Assembly: GCA_030950975.1 (NCBI GenBank)
Contig: JAUZQL010000043.1
Span: 1-22,074 of the forward strand
Origin: Mariprofundaceae bacterium
Lineage (GTDB): Bacteria; Pseudomonadota; Zetaproteobacteria; Mariprofundales; Mariprofundaceae
DNA length: 22,074 nt
Direction: 5' to 3'
Part shown: positions 1-7,967 of the stretch, piece by piece
Numbering within the stretch: position 1 is the stretch's first letter
Layout: each line of letters begins with the position of its first letter
Translations under genes and position numbers: made by a program
The notes under the pieces: generated by a model
The model's input: only the letters and a program-made list of their open reading frames with translations
What the model was told of the DNA's origin: nothing
The model's database searches: none

Positions 1-500
1 TTTTCTTTAAAGAAATATACAGCAACGCCTGTTTTCGGATCATCCCATACATGATGCCAGACTTTTTCTTTATCAATCGCATGGGGCTTGATGATACCCA
101 CTACTTTTTCACCACCATTCAAATGAGGAAGAAAAATATCACATTTACCACCGACTTTCCAAACTGCCCCTGATGTATTGACACTTAATTGGCAATCAAT
201 CCCCAAGTCATCAAAGCCCGAACCTTTACCTTCACGCAATACATCATTTTGTATATTGAGTACATCACCATCATGGATACCAACTGTTTGTGTTAACACT
301 AAAAAATCAGCTTTTCCATCCAAAGCACCAATAATATCATCACCTTTTATTTCATCAGGCCATTGAAACGATGCTTGACCGGGTAATTTAAAAAATGCGG
401 CAACATGTACATGTGTGCCTTGCTCACTGGCAACTGCCAATCCCATATTGGCAATCGCACAGCTCATCAGCATGGCACAACCCATTAAAATATTCTTCAT
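1..500 (-). CDS. Secreted/periplasmic protein of unknown function (partial, 3' end beyond window)
   Basis: Reading the minus strand from ATG at 500 gives 166 codons without a stop before the window edge, so the C-terminus is missing. An AAGGAG-type ribosome site lies a few bases upstream. The first 24 or so residues form a signal peptide (lysine at position 2, hydrophobic stretch rich in Met, Ala and Leu, ending LAVA before SEQG), so the product should be exported. The mature part is soluble-looking, rich in Gly and Asp, with two cysteines (in GIDCQL and GGKCDI) about 20 residues apart that could form a disulfide, and a Trp/His-rich segment (VWHHVWDD) near the visible end. I do not recognise the family. 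It starts 38 nt after the stop of the OprB-type porin on the same strand, so the two are probably co-transcribed, and a role at the outer membrane or periplasm with the porin is an inference only. Confidence 0.75.
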   Translation of the reverse strand, partial: MKNILMGCAMLMSCAIANMGLAVASEQGTHVHVAAFFKLPGQASFQWPDEIKGDDIIGALDGKADFLVLTQTVGIHDGDVLNIQNDVLREGKGSGFDDLGIDCQLSVNTSGAVWKVGGKCDIFLPHLNGGEKVVGIIKPHAIDKEKVWHHVWDDPKTGVAVYFFKE

Positions 501-538
501 TGTTTATACTCCTTTTAATGTTCAATCGTCGACTGATC

Positions 539-1786
539 TTATAGTGAAATTTCGAAACGAAGCAAGCCAGCTTTCACCGTTGGCGCAGCCGCATCACCAC
601 CGGGTTTTTGAATGATTTGAAAAGAAGGTTGCACGGCAAACCAAGGGGTTGCGACCAAACGATAGGTCAATTCCGTGGTTGTTTCCGCAACATTCGCAGC
701 CGTTGGGTTAATATGGGTATTCGCTCGTGCGATAGCAATCCCTAAATCATCTTCACCACGGCTTGGAATCAAACCATGAACATGAAAGCCTGATCCGACA
801 TAGTTAAAAACCTGATTGCGATCTTTAGGTGCATAACCATATTGCAAGAACCAACCGATGGAAGCATCACCATCCAATGAGGCAATTTGCTGATCAATCA
901 CACCATAAACACCGTGATCATTGGCGAAATTATTGGCACCGAACGTGACTGCCGCCGTATGTTGCCAATAACCCACTTTATACGTTCCTGTGTCTGAACT
1001 CATGCCTGATTCAGCAATATACATGTTGCCTTCACCTGCTTTGAAGCCTCGTGTGGTAGGATCACCATCATAGATAGCGGCTTGAATATACATGTTTTCT
1101 GTAGGTGTCACTTTCAAACGTGCTGCAAGTCCTGCTTTAGGAAAAATAGAAGGTGCTGTTATATTTCCAGAGACAGTAGGACCAATGCCAAAAGAACTTT
1201 GCAAGAATAAAGACGCATAATCACTGGTATAAAATTCTGAATTCATATCATGAAGCCCCATCAATAAAGATGCGACATCGCCAAACTGTTGTTCATACCA
1301 AGCTTCATACAATAGCCAATTATAGCTTGCATCGATGTTGGAATAACCTTGTAAATCACCCGTATAGGCTGATGGAGAGCCGCCCGTGTTACCTAAGCCA
1401 TAAATAAATAATGTGCCGCCTGACCATAAACCCAATTTTTCAGTATCAATGGTGAGTGTGATATCAGTATTGGTGTGATAAATTGTTCTTTTCTGACCAT
1501 TTCCTGTCACAGCATTGGCATCGAAATTTCGTGCAAATTCCCCTGTATACACAGCTTCAATGCTCACACCATGTTCTTCCATGCTATCCCTTGCACCACC
1601 CCATTCACCTGTGATACCTGGCCATGCCAATAATCCATCGTCATGACCATGCACAGCCGCTTCACGTTCTGCGGCTGTAGGTTTGGCTAAAAATGAATCG
1701 CCTGCCCAAGCTGGTAAGCTAGAGACACTGGATAAACATAGTCCTAGGAGTATGTTTAACGTTTGTTTTTTAACTGATACAGACAT
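539..1786 (-). CDS. OprB-family (carbohydrate-selective type) outer-membrane porin
   Basis: This 415-residue protein has a clear signal peptide (MSVSVKKQTL, then a hydrophobic core, cleavage after AWA at about residue 28), followed by the OprB hallmark near the mature N-terminus (WPGITGEWGGARDSMEEHGVS). The central stretch alternates Gly and aromatic residues as in a beta-barrel, with typical OprB phrases such as NWLLYEAWYEQQFG, SIFPKAGLAARLK and AAIYDGDP. OprB proteins form channels for passive sugar uptake, but many members have unknown substrates. The start was set at 1786 because a GAGGTG ribosome site precedes it and the signal peptide then begins correctly; the reading frame is open 20 codons further upstream but that extension would spoil the signal. 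The last residue is Leu rather than the usual Phe or Trp of outer-membrane barrels. It is transcribed away from phosphoglucomutase and towards the unknown secreted protein. Confidence 0.9.
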   Translation of the reverse strand: MSVSVKKQTLNILLGLCLSSVSSLPAWAGDSFLAKPTAAEREAAVHGHDDGLLAWPGITGEWGGARDSMEEHGVSIEAVYTGEFARNFDANAVTGNGQKRTIYHTNTDITLTIDTEKLGLWSGGTLFIYGLGNTGGSPSAYTGDLQGYSNIDASYNWLLYEAWYEQQFGDVASLLMGLHDMNSEFYTSDYASLFLQSSFGIGPTVSGNITAPSIFPKAGLAARLKVTPTENMYIQAAIYDGDPTTRGFKAGEGNMYIAESGMSSDTGTYKVGYWQHTAAVTFGANNFANDHGVYGVIDQQIASLDGDASIGWFLQYGYAPKDRNQVFNYVGSGFHVHGLIPSRGEDDLGIAIARANTHINPTAANVAETTTELTYRLVATPWFAVQPSFQIIQKPGGDAAAPTVKAGLLRFEISL

Positions 1787-1958
1787 GAAGCACCTCAATA
1801 ATAAAAAAATATTGCGCAAGCCTAAAGGCTGTTCTATGTCATACAAGCTTAAGTATTCTGTGGCGTATCATATCCACCACATATCATGAATAATGTTCTG
1901 TCATGGTTTATGTGTATCATCTCGACGCAAAACAAAACCCTAGGGAGGTCATTATTTC

Positions 1959-3587
1959 ATGATTACTGTGAATACAAAGCCATGTGAAGGTCAAAAACCA
2001 GGTACTTCAGGATTGCGTAAAAAGGTCAAAGTTTTTCAGCAAACACCGTATTTAGAAAACTTTTTACAATCTGTATTTGATAGCATTGGTGATTTTCAAG
2101 GGCAAACGCTGGTCGTCGGTGGTGATGGTCGTTTTTTCAATGATCAAGCCATTCAAATTATTCTTAATATGGCATCTGCAAATGGTTTTGGACGAGTATT
2201 GGTGGGAAAAGATGGTATTTTATCCACGCCTGCTGCCTCATGTATCATTCGGAAATATAAAGCTTTTGGCGGACTTATTCTTTCTGCCAGCCACAATCCA
2301 GCAGGTCCTGATGAAGATTTTGGCATCAAATACAACATTGCTAATGGTGGCCCTGCACCTGAAAAAATAACCGATGCGATTTATCAATGTACCCAAACCA
2401 TTCAAAGCTATAAAACAATGGCTTCTTCTCATGATGTGGATTTAACACACATCGGCACAAGTTCGATCGGTGATATGCGCATAGAAGTGATTGATTCTGT
2501 GGCTGATTATGCCGATTCGATGGAATCTTTGTTTGATTTTGATGCCATTCGCCAACTCTTAGCATCCGATTTTCGCATGTGTTTTGATGCGATGCACGCG
2601 GTGACGGGGCCTTATGCCAAAGTTATTTTACAAGATATGTTGGGTGCATCTGGCGATAGTGTGATGAATGCTACGCCCTTGAGCGATTTTGGTGGTGGAC
2701 ATCCCGATCCTAACCTTACCTATGCCAAAGATTTGGTAGCTATCATGTATGGTGATGATGCGCCTGATTTTGGTGCGGCATCCGATGGTGATGGCGATCG
2801 AAATATGATTCTAGGCAAGCATTTCTTTGTCACACCCAGTGATTCTTTGGCTCTTTTGGCCGCCAATGCCCATTGTATTCCTGCCTATCAATCAGGCATT
2901 TCAGGCATTGCACGTTCCATGCCGACCAGTGGTGCGGCTGATCGTGTGGCTCAATCATTGGGCTTGGATTGCTATGAAACACCGACGGGTTGGAAATTTT
3001 TTGGCAACTTGATGGATGCCGATAAAGTGACCTTATGCGGTGAAGAATCATTTGGTACAGGCTCCAATCATGTGCGTGAAAAAGATGGACTTTGGGCTGT
3101 ATTATTTTGGTTAAATATTTTGGCAGTACGTAAACAATCCGTCGAAAGTATTGTGACGGAACATTGGCAAAAATTTGGTCGAAATTATTATTCGCGCCAT
3201 GATTATGAAGGTGTTGCGACAGATGCTGCCGAACAAGTATTGCAAAATGTCCGTGATCAATTTGAAACACTAGCAGGTTCGACATTGGCAAATCGCCAAG
3301 TTCAATCATGTGATGATTTTTCATACACCGACCCGATTGACCAAAGTGTGAGTCAAAATCAAGGCGTTCGTGTGTTGTTTGAAGATGGATCACGCATTAT
3401 TTTTCGTTTGTCAGGCACAGGCACACAAGGTGCAACCATTCGTTTATATTTGGAATCATTTGAAGGTGATGTTGAAAAACAAGGCATGGATGCCCAAGAT
3501 GCTTTGGTAGATTTGATTGCAGCAGCTCATGACATATCCAAACTTGGCGATTTAACAGGTATGAATAAACCTACCGTTATCACCTGA
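1959..3587 (+). CDS. pgm: Phosphoglucomutase (alpha-D-glucose phosphate-specific)
   Basis: This cytoplasmic enzyme interconverts glucose 1-phosphate and glucose 6-phosphate, linking glycolysis with glycogen and sugar-nucleotide synthesis. The 542 residues match the full length of the PGM1-like class of the alpha-D-phosphohexomutase superfamily. Visible landmarks are the N-terminal KPGTSGLRKK loop (13-22), the catalytic phosphoserine in SASHNP (Ser111), the magnesium loop DGDGDR (276-281), the sugar-binding GEESFG (361-366) and the phosphate-binding RLSGTGTQGATIR segment (483-495). No key residue is missing. The ATG at 1959 follows a strong AGGGAGG ribosome site. It lies divergent to the porin across a 172-nt gap and is followed by a 148-nt gap with nested inverted repeats before serB. 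Confidence 0.96.
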   Translation: MITVNTKPCEGQKPGTSGLRKKVKVFQQTPYLENFLQSVFDSIGDFQGQTLVVGGDGRFFNDQAIQIILNMASANGFGRVLVGKDGILSTPAASCIIRKYKAFGGLILSASHNPAGPDEDFGIKYNIANGGPAPEKITDAIYQCTQTIQSYKTMASSHDVDLTHIGTSSIGDMRIEVIDSVADYADSMESLFDFDAIRQLLASDFRMCFDAMHAVTGPYAKVILQDMLGASGDSVMNATPLSDFGGGHPDPNLTYAKDLVAIMYGDDAPDFGAASDGDGDRNMILGKHFFVTPSDSLALLAANAHCIPAYQSGISGIARSMPTSGAADRVAQSLGLDCYETPTGWKFFGNLMDADKVTLCGEESFGTGSNHVREKDGLWAVLFWLNILAVRKQSVESIVTEHWQKFGRNYYSRHDYEGVATDAAEQVLQNVRDQFETLAGSTLANRQVQSCDDFSYTDPIDQSVSQNQGVRVLFEDGSRIIFRLSGTGTQGATIRLYLESFEGDVEKQGMDAQDALVDLIAAAHDISKLGDLTGMNKPTVIT

Positions 3588-3600
3588 TTATTGTCATATT

Positions 3601-3707
3601 GAAAGGCATGGTCGGACTTTGATTTATGAAATTTAAGCACTGTTTGTTGTTTATGCATGCATCAAAGTCCGACAAGCTTATAACGATAGGCTAAATGATT
3701 GCCTTTC
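3601..3707. repeat. Nested perfect inverted repeats in the pgm-serB gap
   Basis: An inner perfect 13-bp inverted repeat (gtcggactttgat at 3611-3623 against atcaaagtccgac at 3661-3673, 37-nt spacer) sits inside an outer perfect 8-bp pair (gaaaggca at 3601-3608 against tgcctttc at 3700-3707). The right inner arm, extended to 3679, recurs with one mismatch after lysS. There is no T-run straight after the arms, so it does not look like a simple intrinsic terminator. It could be an extragenic palindromic element, a MITE remnant or a structured RNA leader for serB. Confidence 0.6.
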
Positions 3708-3735
3708 ACATTCTGCTACGAAAGAGTGCCGAACC

Positions 3736-4398
3736 ATGAAACCAATACTTACTCCTACATTATCAAAACCGGGCTTGTTATTTATGGATATGGATTCAAC
3801 GCTTATTCAATGTGAATGTATTGATGAAATCGCTGATTTTTTAGGCATTAAATCCGACATATCTGCCATCACAGAACGAGCAATGCGGGGAGAATTAGAC
3901 TTCTCATGTTCATTGATTGAGCGCGTAAAATTATTAGCAGGTCTGGATGCCAATGTATTGGAAGAAGTATATCAAGAGCGCATCAAATTAACCGATGGCG
4001 CTGAAACACTGATTCAAACCGTGCAAGCTCATGGTTGGAAAGTTGGTTTGGTTTCAGGTGGTTTCACCTATTTCACGCAACGCTTCCAACAACGCTTAAA
4101 TCTGGATTTTACGGCATCAAACACCTTGGATATTCAAGATGGGAAACTTACAGGTAAACTATTGGGTCATATTGTCGATGCTGCATGTAAACGTGCATCG
4201 CTGATTCATCAGGCTGAAAAACATGGTATCGCTATGGAACAAACGGTCGCCATTGGTGATGGTGCAAATGATTTACCCATGCTACACGAAGCGGCTTTAG
4301 GCATTGCGTTTCATGCCAAACCCACCGTGCAAAAAGAAGCCGATGTTGCTATCAATGTGGGTGGTTTGGATCGTGTTCTCGATTTTCTCAAGCGCTAG
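3736..4398 (+). CDS. serB: Phosphoserine phosphatase, short form
   Basis: This is a HAD-superfamily hydrolase that removes phosphate from O-phosphoserine in the last step of serine synthesis. All HAD motifs are visible in its 220 residues: nucleophile motif DMDST (Asp18 and Asp20), SGGF (107-110), the motif-III lysine (Lys152 in AACKR) and GDGANDLPM (174-182). The substrate-recognising cap helix includes CIDEIADFLG and the MRGELDF segment typical of SerB. It consists of the catalytic domain alone; the N-terminal regulatory-type extension of the longer enterobacterial enzyme (about 320 residues) is absent, as in many bacteria. The ATG at 3736 has only a weak AGAG ribosome site. The gene converges on the MBL hydrolase with a 14-nt gap, and no clear terminator stem is seen there. 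Confidence 0.94.
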   Translation: MKPILTPTLSKPGLLFMDMDSTLIQCECIDEIADFLGIKSDISAITERAMRGELDFSCSLIERVKLLAGLDANVLEEVYQERIKLTDGAETLIQTVQAHGWKVGLVSGGFTYFTQRFQQRLNLDFTASNTLDIQDGKLTGKLLGHIVDAACKRASLIHQAEKHGIAMEQTVAIGDGANDLPMLHEAALGIAFHAKPTVQKEADVAINVGGLDRVLDFLKR

Positions 4399-4412
4399 TT
4401 TAAATTGTTTTT

Positions 4413-5300
4413 TTACCAAGAGACTTCTAAACCTTCTTGCGCTAAAAAATATTCAGGGCTTTGAGGTTGACGAGGATGTCGTTGCATCGCTTGAGAAAAA
4501 ACATCTTCCAAAGCTTGATCACTGCGTGTTGGTTCGTGGTGAGTACAATAAAGTTTGCCCACATTGGCTTGTTGGGCTAATTCAATGGAAGAATCATACG
4601 TGCCATGCCCCCACCCACGTTTGCTAGGGTATTCTTCGGGCGTATAAGAGCAATCTGCAATCATCACATCAACGCCTTGAATGGTATCAATCAAATGCTG
4701 TTGTTTATCATCCATAATGCTTTGATATTCGGAATATTCTTCATCGTTAGCATCATAAATATTGTAAGATGGCTCATGATCACCTGTGAAAAATATAGAT
4801 TTTCCATAGCAGTCAATGCGGTAGCCAAAGTTAATGACTGGATGGTTCATCATGATTGGTGTGATGGTGGCATCAGCAATTTTTATACGATGGGATTCAG
4901 TCAGTGAATGATAATGAATATTAGCTTTTAGTTCGACTTTACGAATGGGGAAAAACCGATATTGCAATTGGGTGCCAAGAATTTCATCGATACCTTTTTG
5001 TGAAATAGGATCAGCAGCACCGTAAATATGCACGTTATTATCAGCTACAAAAAGAGGAATAAAAAAAGGTAAGCCTTGAATATGATCCCAATGGGTATGG
5101 GTATTGAGGATATGACAAGAAAGAGGAAAATCGGATAATAGACTTTGAGCCAGTGGAAAAATACCTGTGCCAGCATCCAAAATAATTAACGTATCATCAT
5201 CCAAACGAACTTCAATACAGGTGGTGTTACCGCCGTAACGTACTGTTGTTGGTCCGGGTGTAGGAATAGACCCACGAACACCCCAAAACTTTATTTTCAT
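4413..5300 (-). CDS. Metallo-beta-lactamase-fold hydrolase (PhnP/RNase Z-like clan)
   Basis: This 295-residue cytoplasmic protein begins MKIKFWGVRGSIPTPG, the usual opening of a large bacterial MBL subfamily. The metal-binding set is complete: HTHWDH (68-73), a His in MMNHP (153), Asp174 in FTGDHE, His232 in GWGHGT and a late His pair in THHEP (254-255). Relatives hydrolyse phosphodiester bonds in RNA, cyclic nucleotides or cyclic phosphates, but this subfamily has no firmly assigned substrate that I know of, so I give no specific function. It starts 8 nt after the stop of the HDOD gene, with an AGGAT ribosome site inside that gap, so the two are almost certainly one transcript. Pairing with an HDOD signalling protein makes a nucleotide-signal phosphodiesterase a reasonable but unproven idea. 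Confidence 0.88.
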   Translation of the reverse strand: MKIKFWGVRGSIPTPGPTTVRYGGNTTCIEVRLDDDTLIILDAGTGIFPLAQSLLSDFPLSCHILNTHTHWDHIQGLPFFIPLFVADNNVHIYGAADPISQKGIDEILGTQLQYRFFPIRKVELKANIHYHSLTESHRIKIADATITPIMMNHPVINFGYRIDCYGKSIFFTGDHEPSYNIYDANDEEYSEYQSIMDDKQQHLIDTIQGVDVMIADCSYTPEEYPSKRGWGHGTYDSSIELAQQANVGKLYCTHHEPTRSDQALEDVFSQAMQRHPRQPQSPEYFLAQEGLEVSW

Positions 5301-5308
5301 AGTTATCC

Positions 5309-6148
5309 TTATATATCGATAAACTTTTTCGCTTTGCTTGCTTCTGTCGATAAATCATCCAAACTTTCAATAAAGTCGCTTAAATTCATGCCCAATATAC
5401 CTTCAATATGTGGTGTAAATGCATCAATAACAGGGTTGCAAGCATTTCCAAACTTCAGTTGTTTACTTATTTGATTGGCAACAACTACAGCACAGTGCAA
5501 GGGTGCTTGAGAGTCTTGATGATGATAACGAATACATTGAATCAGTTGGTGAGGAAGTTCCCATTTTTCAGCAAGTAAAGCCCCCATTTCAGCATGATTC
5601 ATCCCCATCACGGCTTGTTCACTAAGGTGCAAAGATTGCTTCTTCTCGATAGATAATTCAATGGCTTGAGAAAATTCAAGCGGTGCAAATTGAGCAAACA
5701 CCATTTTACCAAAGTCATGCAATAAACCTGCAATAAAAGCATCGCCTGTATCAAGGTCAGGATCAAAACGAGGCGCAATACGTTGGGCAATAGAGGCAGT
5801 TGTCAAAGCATGTAATAAAAATTGATGGGTGTTGAAATGCTCTAAATTTTTATGAGGAATGGATTGAATGGTCGCAATACTAAGCGCAAGATTTTTGACT
5901 GTATTTAATCCAAGATAAACCAAGGCATGGCGAATCGATGTGATTTCATGTGCCAATGAGAAAAAAGCCGAGTTGACCAACTTTAACAATTTCATGGTCA
6001 CAATCGGGTCATGCTCAATCACTTGAACCAAGTCTTTAGGGTTGCAATTGATATCCGCAGCCAGCTCCATAATGCGATGCGCACTTTTGGGAAAAGGCGG
6101 CATCTTTTCAACCATTTGAAAGAAATCTTGTGATATTTTCTGATTCAT
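5309..6148 (-). CDS. HDOD domain protein
   Basis: The 279-residue protein is essentially one HDOD domain (about residues 15-215). Recognisable parts are the opening PPFPKSAHRIMEL, the segment IEHDPIVTMKLLKLVNSAFFS, the SIRHALVYLGLNTVKNLALS helix pair, LLHDFGKMVFAQ (142-153) and NHAEMGALLAEKWELP. HDOD domains are HD-like folds that usually lack full catalytic ability and act as regulatory or scaffolding modules in motility, biofilm and nucleotide signalling. Here HDFG stands where HD-GYP enzymes have their HD signature, and no GYP motif follows, so hydrolysis of cyclic di-GMP is not expected. There is no receiver, GGDEF or EAL domain attached. It is downstream of prfC by 54 nt and upstream of the MBL hydrolase by 8 nt on the same strand. 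Confidence 0.9.
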   Translation of the reverse strand: MNQKISQDFFQMVEKMPPFPKSAHRIMELAADINCNPKDLVQVIEHDPIVTMKLLKLVNSAFFSLAHEITSIRHALVYLGLNTVKNLALSIATIQSIPHKNLEHFNTHQFLLHALTTASIAQRIAPRFDPDLDTGDAFIAGLLHDFGKMVFAQFAPLEFSQAIELSIEKKQSLHLSEQAVMGMNHAEMGALLAEKWELPHQLIQCIRYHHQDSQAPLHCAVVVANQISKQLKFGNACNPVIDAFTPHIEGILGMNLSDFIESLDDLSTEASKAKKFIDI

Positions 6149-6202
6149 AATCGGATGATAGCGTAAAAATAATGGTGCTGTGCTGCATGAACCATTGGGG
6201 AG

Positions 6203-7792
6203 CTAAATTTGTTCACGTGTTTTATGGAAGACAACATCAGGCCATTGTTCAATGGTGTAGTTTAACTTCCAAATACTCGGTGCAAGGTAGGTAAGAAATC
6301 CATCACCATCTTCAGCTAAATTCGCATCAAATGAGCGTTTAAATTCGGTGAATTTTTTATCATCGTTGCAAGTGACCCAACGTGCCACCTGAAAATCAGT
6401 AGCAACATACGCAGCATCAACTTTGTATTCATTTTTTAGACGTTCGACGGTGACTTCAAACTGTAAAACACCGATAGCGCCAAGAATATAATCACCACCC
6501 AAATTGGTTTTAAAGACTTGTACAGCACCTTCTTCAGAAAGCTGAACCAAACCTTTGTGCAGTTGTTTGCGTTTCATCGGATCATTCAAACGAATACGGC
6601 GAAAAAGTTCAGGCGCAAAATTGGGTACACCTGTAAATTTCAACGGCTCTTTGGTGGTAAAGGTATCGCCAATTCGAATCGTGCCATGATTATGAATACC
6701 AATACTATCGCCAGCATAGGCATCTTCGACATGTGCACGATCTTGTGCCATAAAAATAGTCGCATTGGGTATTTTAATATTTTTCTCAATGCGATGGTGT
6801 CGAACAGTCATGCCTTTGCTAAATTTTCCTGAACAGATGCGAAAAAAAGCAATTCTATCACGATGGGCTGGGTCCATATTGGCTTGAATTTTAAAACAAA
6901 AACCAGAAAAATCTTTTTCATCAGGTTGAACCATGCGACTTTCAGCTTTGCGGGGAATGGGAGACGGTGCAAACTCAACAAACGCATTTAACAATTCACG
7001 CACACCAAAGTTATTGATGGCAGAGCCGAAAAACAACGGCGTTTGACTGCCTTTTAAAAATTCATCCAAATCAAAGGGATTCGCTGCACCTTCTAGTAGT
7101 TCAATATCCGCACGCAAATCATCAGCTTGTAAACCAATCAGTTCGTCCAGTTTAGGGTCATCCAATGATTCAATGACAACGGCGTTATCAAGGTTATCGT
7201 TACCGGGTTTGAAAATGTGCAATTGTTTTTTGTATAAATTGTAAACACCTTTAAACGCTTTTCCCATACCAATCGGCCAAGAAAGAGGGGCGCATTCAAT
7301 TTGTAATTTATCTTCAATTTCAGCTAATAAATCCAAAGGTTCTTGACCTTCGCGATCCATCTTATTGATAAAGGTAATGATGGGCGTATTTCGCATACGG
7401 CAAACTTCCATCAATTTTTGGGTTTGAGCTTCCACACCTTTAGCCGAGTCAATCACCATCATGGCGGAATCCACAGCCGTCAATACACGATAGGTATCTT
7501 CCGAGAAATCTTGATGTCCGGGTGTGTCGAGCAAGTTAATATCATATTCTTTATCATCGACTTGATAGTTAAACTTCATCACCGAAGAAGCCACTGAAAT
7601 ACCACGTTCTTGCTCGATTTTCATCCAGTCTGACGTGGCATGGCGATTTGTTTTTCGTGATTTTACCGCACCGGCCATCTGAATCGCACCACCAAACAAT
7701 AATAACTTTTCAGTTAAGGTGGTTTTACCCGCATCGGGATGGCTGATAATGCCGAATGTACGCCGTTTTTCGATGTGTTCTTGTAAACTCAT
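6203..7792 (-). CDS. prfC: Peptide chain release factor 3
   Basis: This translational GTPase recycles release factors 1 and 2 from the ribosome after peptide release. Its 529 residues match the normal RF3 length. G-domain motifs are G1 HPDAGKTT (18-25), switch region ERGISVASS, G3 DTPGH (89-93) and G4 NKMD (143-146), with the long insert and C-terminal domain of RF3 (for example FGVRELLNAFVEFAPSPIPR and GAIGVLQFEV). Its RF3-specific insert and ending (VVFHKTREQI) separate it from elongation factor G. The ATG at 7792 is preceded by a GGGGTG ribosome site 2 nt away from the start, an unusually short spacing, but the N-terminus matches the family. It is divergent from the CcoN-like gene across a 175-nt gap and may share a transcript with the HDOD and MBL genes. 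Confidence 0.97.
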   Translation of the reverse strand: MSLQEHIEKRRTFGIISHPDAGKTTLTEKLLLFGGAIQMAGAVKSRKTNRHATSDWMKIEQERGISVASSVMKFNYQVDDKEYDINLLDTPGHQDFSEDTYRVLTAVDSAMMVIDSAKGVEAQTQKLMEVCRMRNTPIITFINKMDREGQEPLDLLAEIEDKLQIECAPLSWPIGMGKAFKGVYNLYKKQLHIFKPGNDNLDNAVVIESLDDPKLDELIGLQADDLRADIELLEGAANPFDLDEFLKGSQTPLFFGSAINNFGVRELLNAFVEFAPSPIPRKAESRMVQPDEKDFSGFCFKIQANMDPAHRDRIAFFRICSGKFSKGMTVRHHRIEKNIKIPNATIFMAQDRAHVEDAYAGDSIGIHNHGTIRIGDTFTTKEPLKFTGVPNFAPELFRRIRLNDPMKRKQLHKGLVQLSEEGAVQVFKTNLGGDYILGAIGVLQFEVTVERLKNEYKVDAAYVATDFQVARWVTCNDDKKFTEFKRSFDANLAEDGDGFLTYLAPSIWKLNYTIEQWPDVVFHKTREQI

Positions 7793-7848
7793 GTCACCCC
7801 CAATCAGATGCGCGCAGTGTAGCGTTCTGATGGGTTTATGGGTACTTG

Positions 7849-7921
7849 AAAATATTGTGTTACATTCATTTGAAAAGTTGCCTACTCATGCACGCTTCGA
7901 ACCGCCTTTTCACAATATTTT
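7849..7921. repeat. Perfect 11-bp inverted repeat between prfC and the CcoN-like gene
   Basis: Arm aaaatattgtg (7849-7859) is matched exactly by cacaatatttt (7911-7921) with a 51-nt spacer. A second pair, tgaaaag (7871-7877) and cttttca (7906-7912), lies inside, overlapping the outer right arm by two bases, so a long imperfect hairpin could form. A run of seven T begins inside the right arm. The position upstream of two divergent genes would suit an operator or a leader structure; the function is unknown. Confidence 0.45.
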
Positions 7922-7967
7922 TTTATGATATCTTCTTTTTTACTGCGATTGACGATACGCTTCGCGG

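Noticed and set aside
1819..1830. Short palindrome AGCCTAAAGGCT upstream of the porin
   Set aside because: Five-base arms with a two-base centre are expected by chance in AT-leaning intergenic DNA, and the hairpin loop would be too tight; no supporting second copy was seen.
2830..3393. 187-codon open frame on the minus strand inside phosphoglucomutase
   Set aside because: It lies wholly within the strongly conserved pgm gene, has no family resemblance, is rich in His and Asn as antisense reading of this gene would give, and has no ribosome site.
3588..3735. Inverted repeat after pgm as an intrinsic terminator
   Set aside because: The 37-nt spacer and lack of a following T-run do not fit; kept as a repeat element instead.
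6171..6196. Possible terminator hairpin (aatggt/accatt) between prfC and the HDOD gene
   Set aside because: The stem is only 6 bp with a 14-nt loop and is not GC-rich; although a short T-rich run follows on the minus strand, it is too weak to call, and read-through from prfC into the HDOD gene is possible.
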